Position numbers and translations under genes: made by a program | NCBI RefSeq assembly: GCF_030867145.1 | Contig: NC_134454.1 | Span: 44,654,320 to 44,718,319 of the forward strand | Length of the DNA stretch: 64,000 bases | Origin: Opisthocomus hoazin | Taxonomy: Eukaryota > Chordata > Aves > Opisthocomiformes > Opisthocomidae | Direction of reading: 5' to 3' | In this document: piece by piece, positions 63,631 through 64,000 of the stretch | How positions within the stretch are numbered: the first letter of the stretch is position 1 | Layout: each line of letters opens with the position of its first letter | The notes under the pieces: generated by a model | Told to the model about the DNA's origin: nothing | Databases searched by the model: none | Seen by the model: the letters and a program-made list of their open reading frames with translations, nothing else

Positions 63631-64000
63631 TACAAATTTTCTTGTCTGGAAATCCAGTGGAGGGCAGAATACTGAAGGGCCCTGTTTGCTTGAAGTTCAG
63701 ATGTTGTTCTGAAGACGCATGAGGAACTTCAAGAAGAAATAACAAGTTATACCTGTTTCCTTGATTTGAGAAGCTACTAGTTACAAGCTCAGGAATCTTA
63801 CAGCTCTTATTATAGGATCTGTCTTCTTGCTTTGGATTTGTGGGTGAGAAGCAGATGAGATCCTTCAGGAAGTAGTCAAGGATGGAGAAGGGAGGCTGCT
63901 TGAGCTCAGCGCCAACTGATCAGGTTTTGTGCATCTTTTTAGGTGATGTGGATTGGTTTTCCTGGAGGGACCACTCATGCATTTAGAGGCTTTGGGCTTG

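Larger units (their letters stand above)
44642..64000 (+). other. Inferred first intron of SEMA4D (no coding exon seen)
   Basis: No semaphorin-domain exon could be read in any plus-strand frame. If the island at 44 kb is the SEMA4D promoter, this 19 kb is intron 1 plus perhaps alternative 5' exons. Contents: an extension of the CpG-rich zone to 45.5 kb, a GC-rich patch at 46.13-46.40 kb, a possible exon at 48.66-48.92 kb, simple repeats at 50.58, 51.01, 51.77 and 53.31 kb, a 40-bp tandem repeat at 56.15 kb and AT-rich palindromic DNA near 63.55 kb. CR1 copies are absent here. The stretches 49.3-56.1 kb and 56.3-63.5 kb are otherwise unremarkable unique DNA. Confidence 0.45.

Noticed and set aside
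1-64000. Search for CRISPR arrays, tRNA, rRNA, phage or bacterial operons
   Set aside because: No regular spacer-repeat pattern, no cloverleaf or rRNA signature, and the gene structure is eukaryotic.

Overview
This is a window of vertebrate nuclear DNA, most probably from a bird. Two things point there: a split gene with GT-AG introns that reads as GADD45G, and several copies of the CR1 retroposon with the avian-type 3' end (a short TTCCAACCCC box followed by ATTCTGTG repeats). Two older MIR-like SINE remnants fit any amniote. Only one protein gene is directly readable; most of the 64 kb is non-coding, and most long open frames are chance frames in GC-rich or repeat DNA.

Layout. Positions 1-698 (minus strand) hold the first three coding exons of GADD45G; the last coding exon lies beyond the left edge. 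A compact TATA/CCAAT promoter follows at about 780-843, inside a CpG island that runs to about 1590. From about 1.6 to 43.5 kb is an intergenic interval containing an exon-like block at 7141-7336 (minus), a long (TAAAA)n array at about 10.98-11.16 kb, an inverted pair of CR1 tails at 11.96-12.73 kb, an orphan CpG-rich block at 14.4-14.7 kb, a reversed MIR at 18.2 kb, an old CR1 scrap at 25.2 kb, a 1.2 kb frameshifted CR1 with reverse transcriptase motifs at 34.1-35.3 kb, and a hairpin-rich probable DNA-transposon relic at 42.4 kb.

From 43.6 to 45.5 kb is a second, very strong CpG island with a 12-bp minisatellite, TCC and GGA tracts, a TATA-like site and several plus-strand splice-donor-like sites. 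In vertebrates with the human gene order, the gene upstream of and divergent from GADD45G is SEMA4D. I therefore infer that this island is the SEMA4D promoter and that 44.6-64 kb is its long first intron. No semaphorin coding exon was recognised, so this rests on synteny only. The bird orthologues of this human 9q22 block are on chromosome Z as far as I recall, so a Z location is likely but not shown here.

How the parts may work together: two divergent promoters about 43 kb apart, one for a stress-response regulator and one probably for a semaphorin, share an intergenic space in which regulatory elements would be expected. I point to a few candidates (NF-E2/MARE-like site at 43.37 kb, RFX X-box at 52.48 kb, AP-1/homeodomain cluster at 28.05 kb). 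I found no CRISPR array, tRNA, rRNA or bacterial-style operon, and no convincing new biological system. The best leads for something undescribed are the exon-like block at 7.1-7.3 kb with the orphan CpG block at 14.5 kb, and the exon or alternative promoter at 48.66-48.92 kb.
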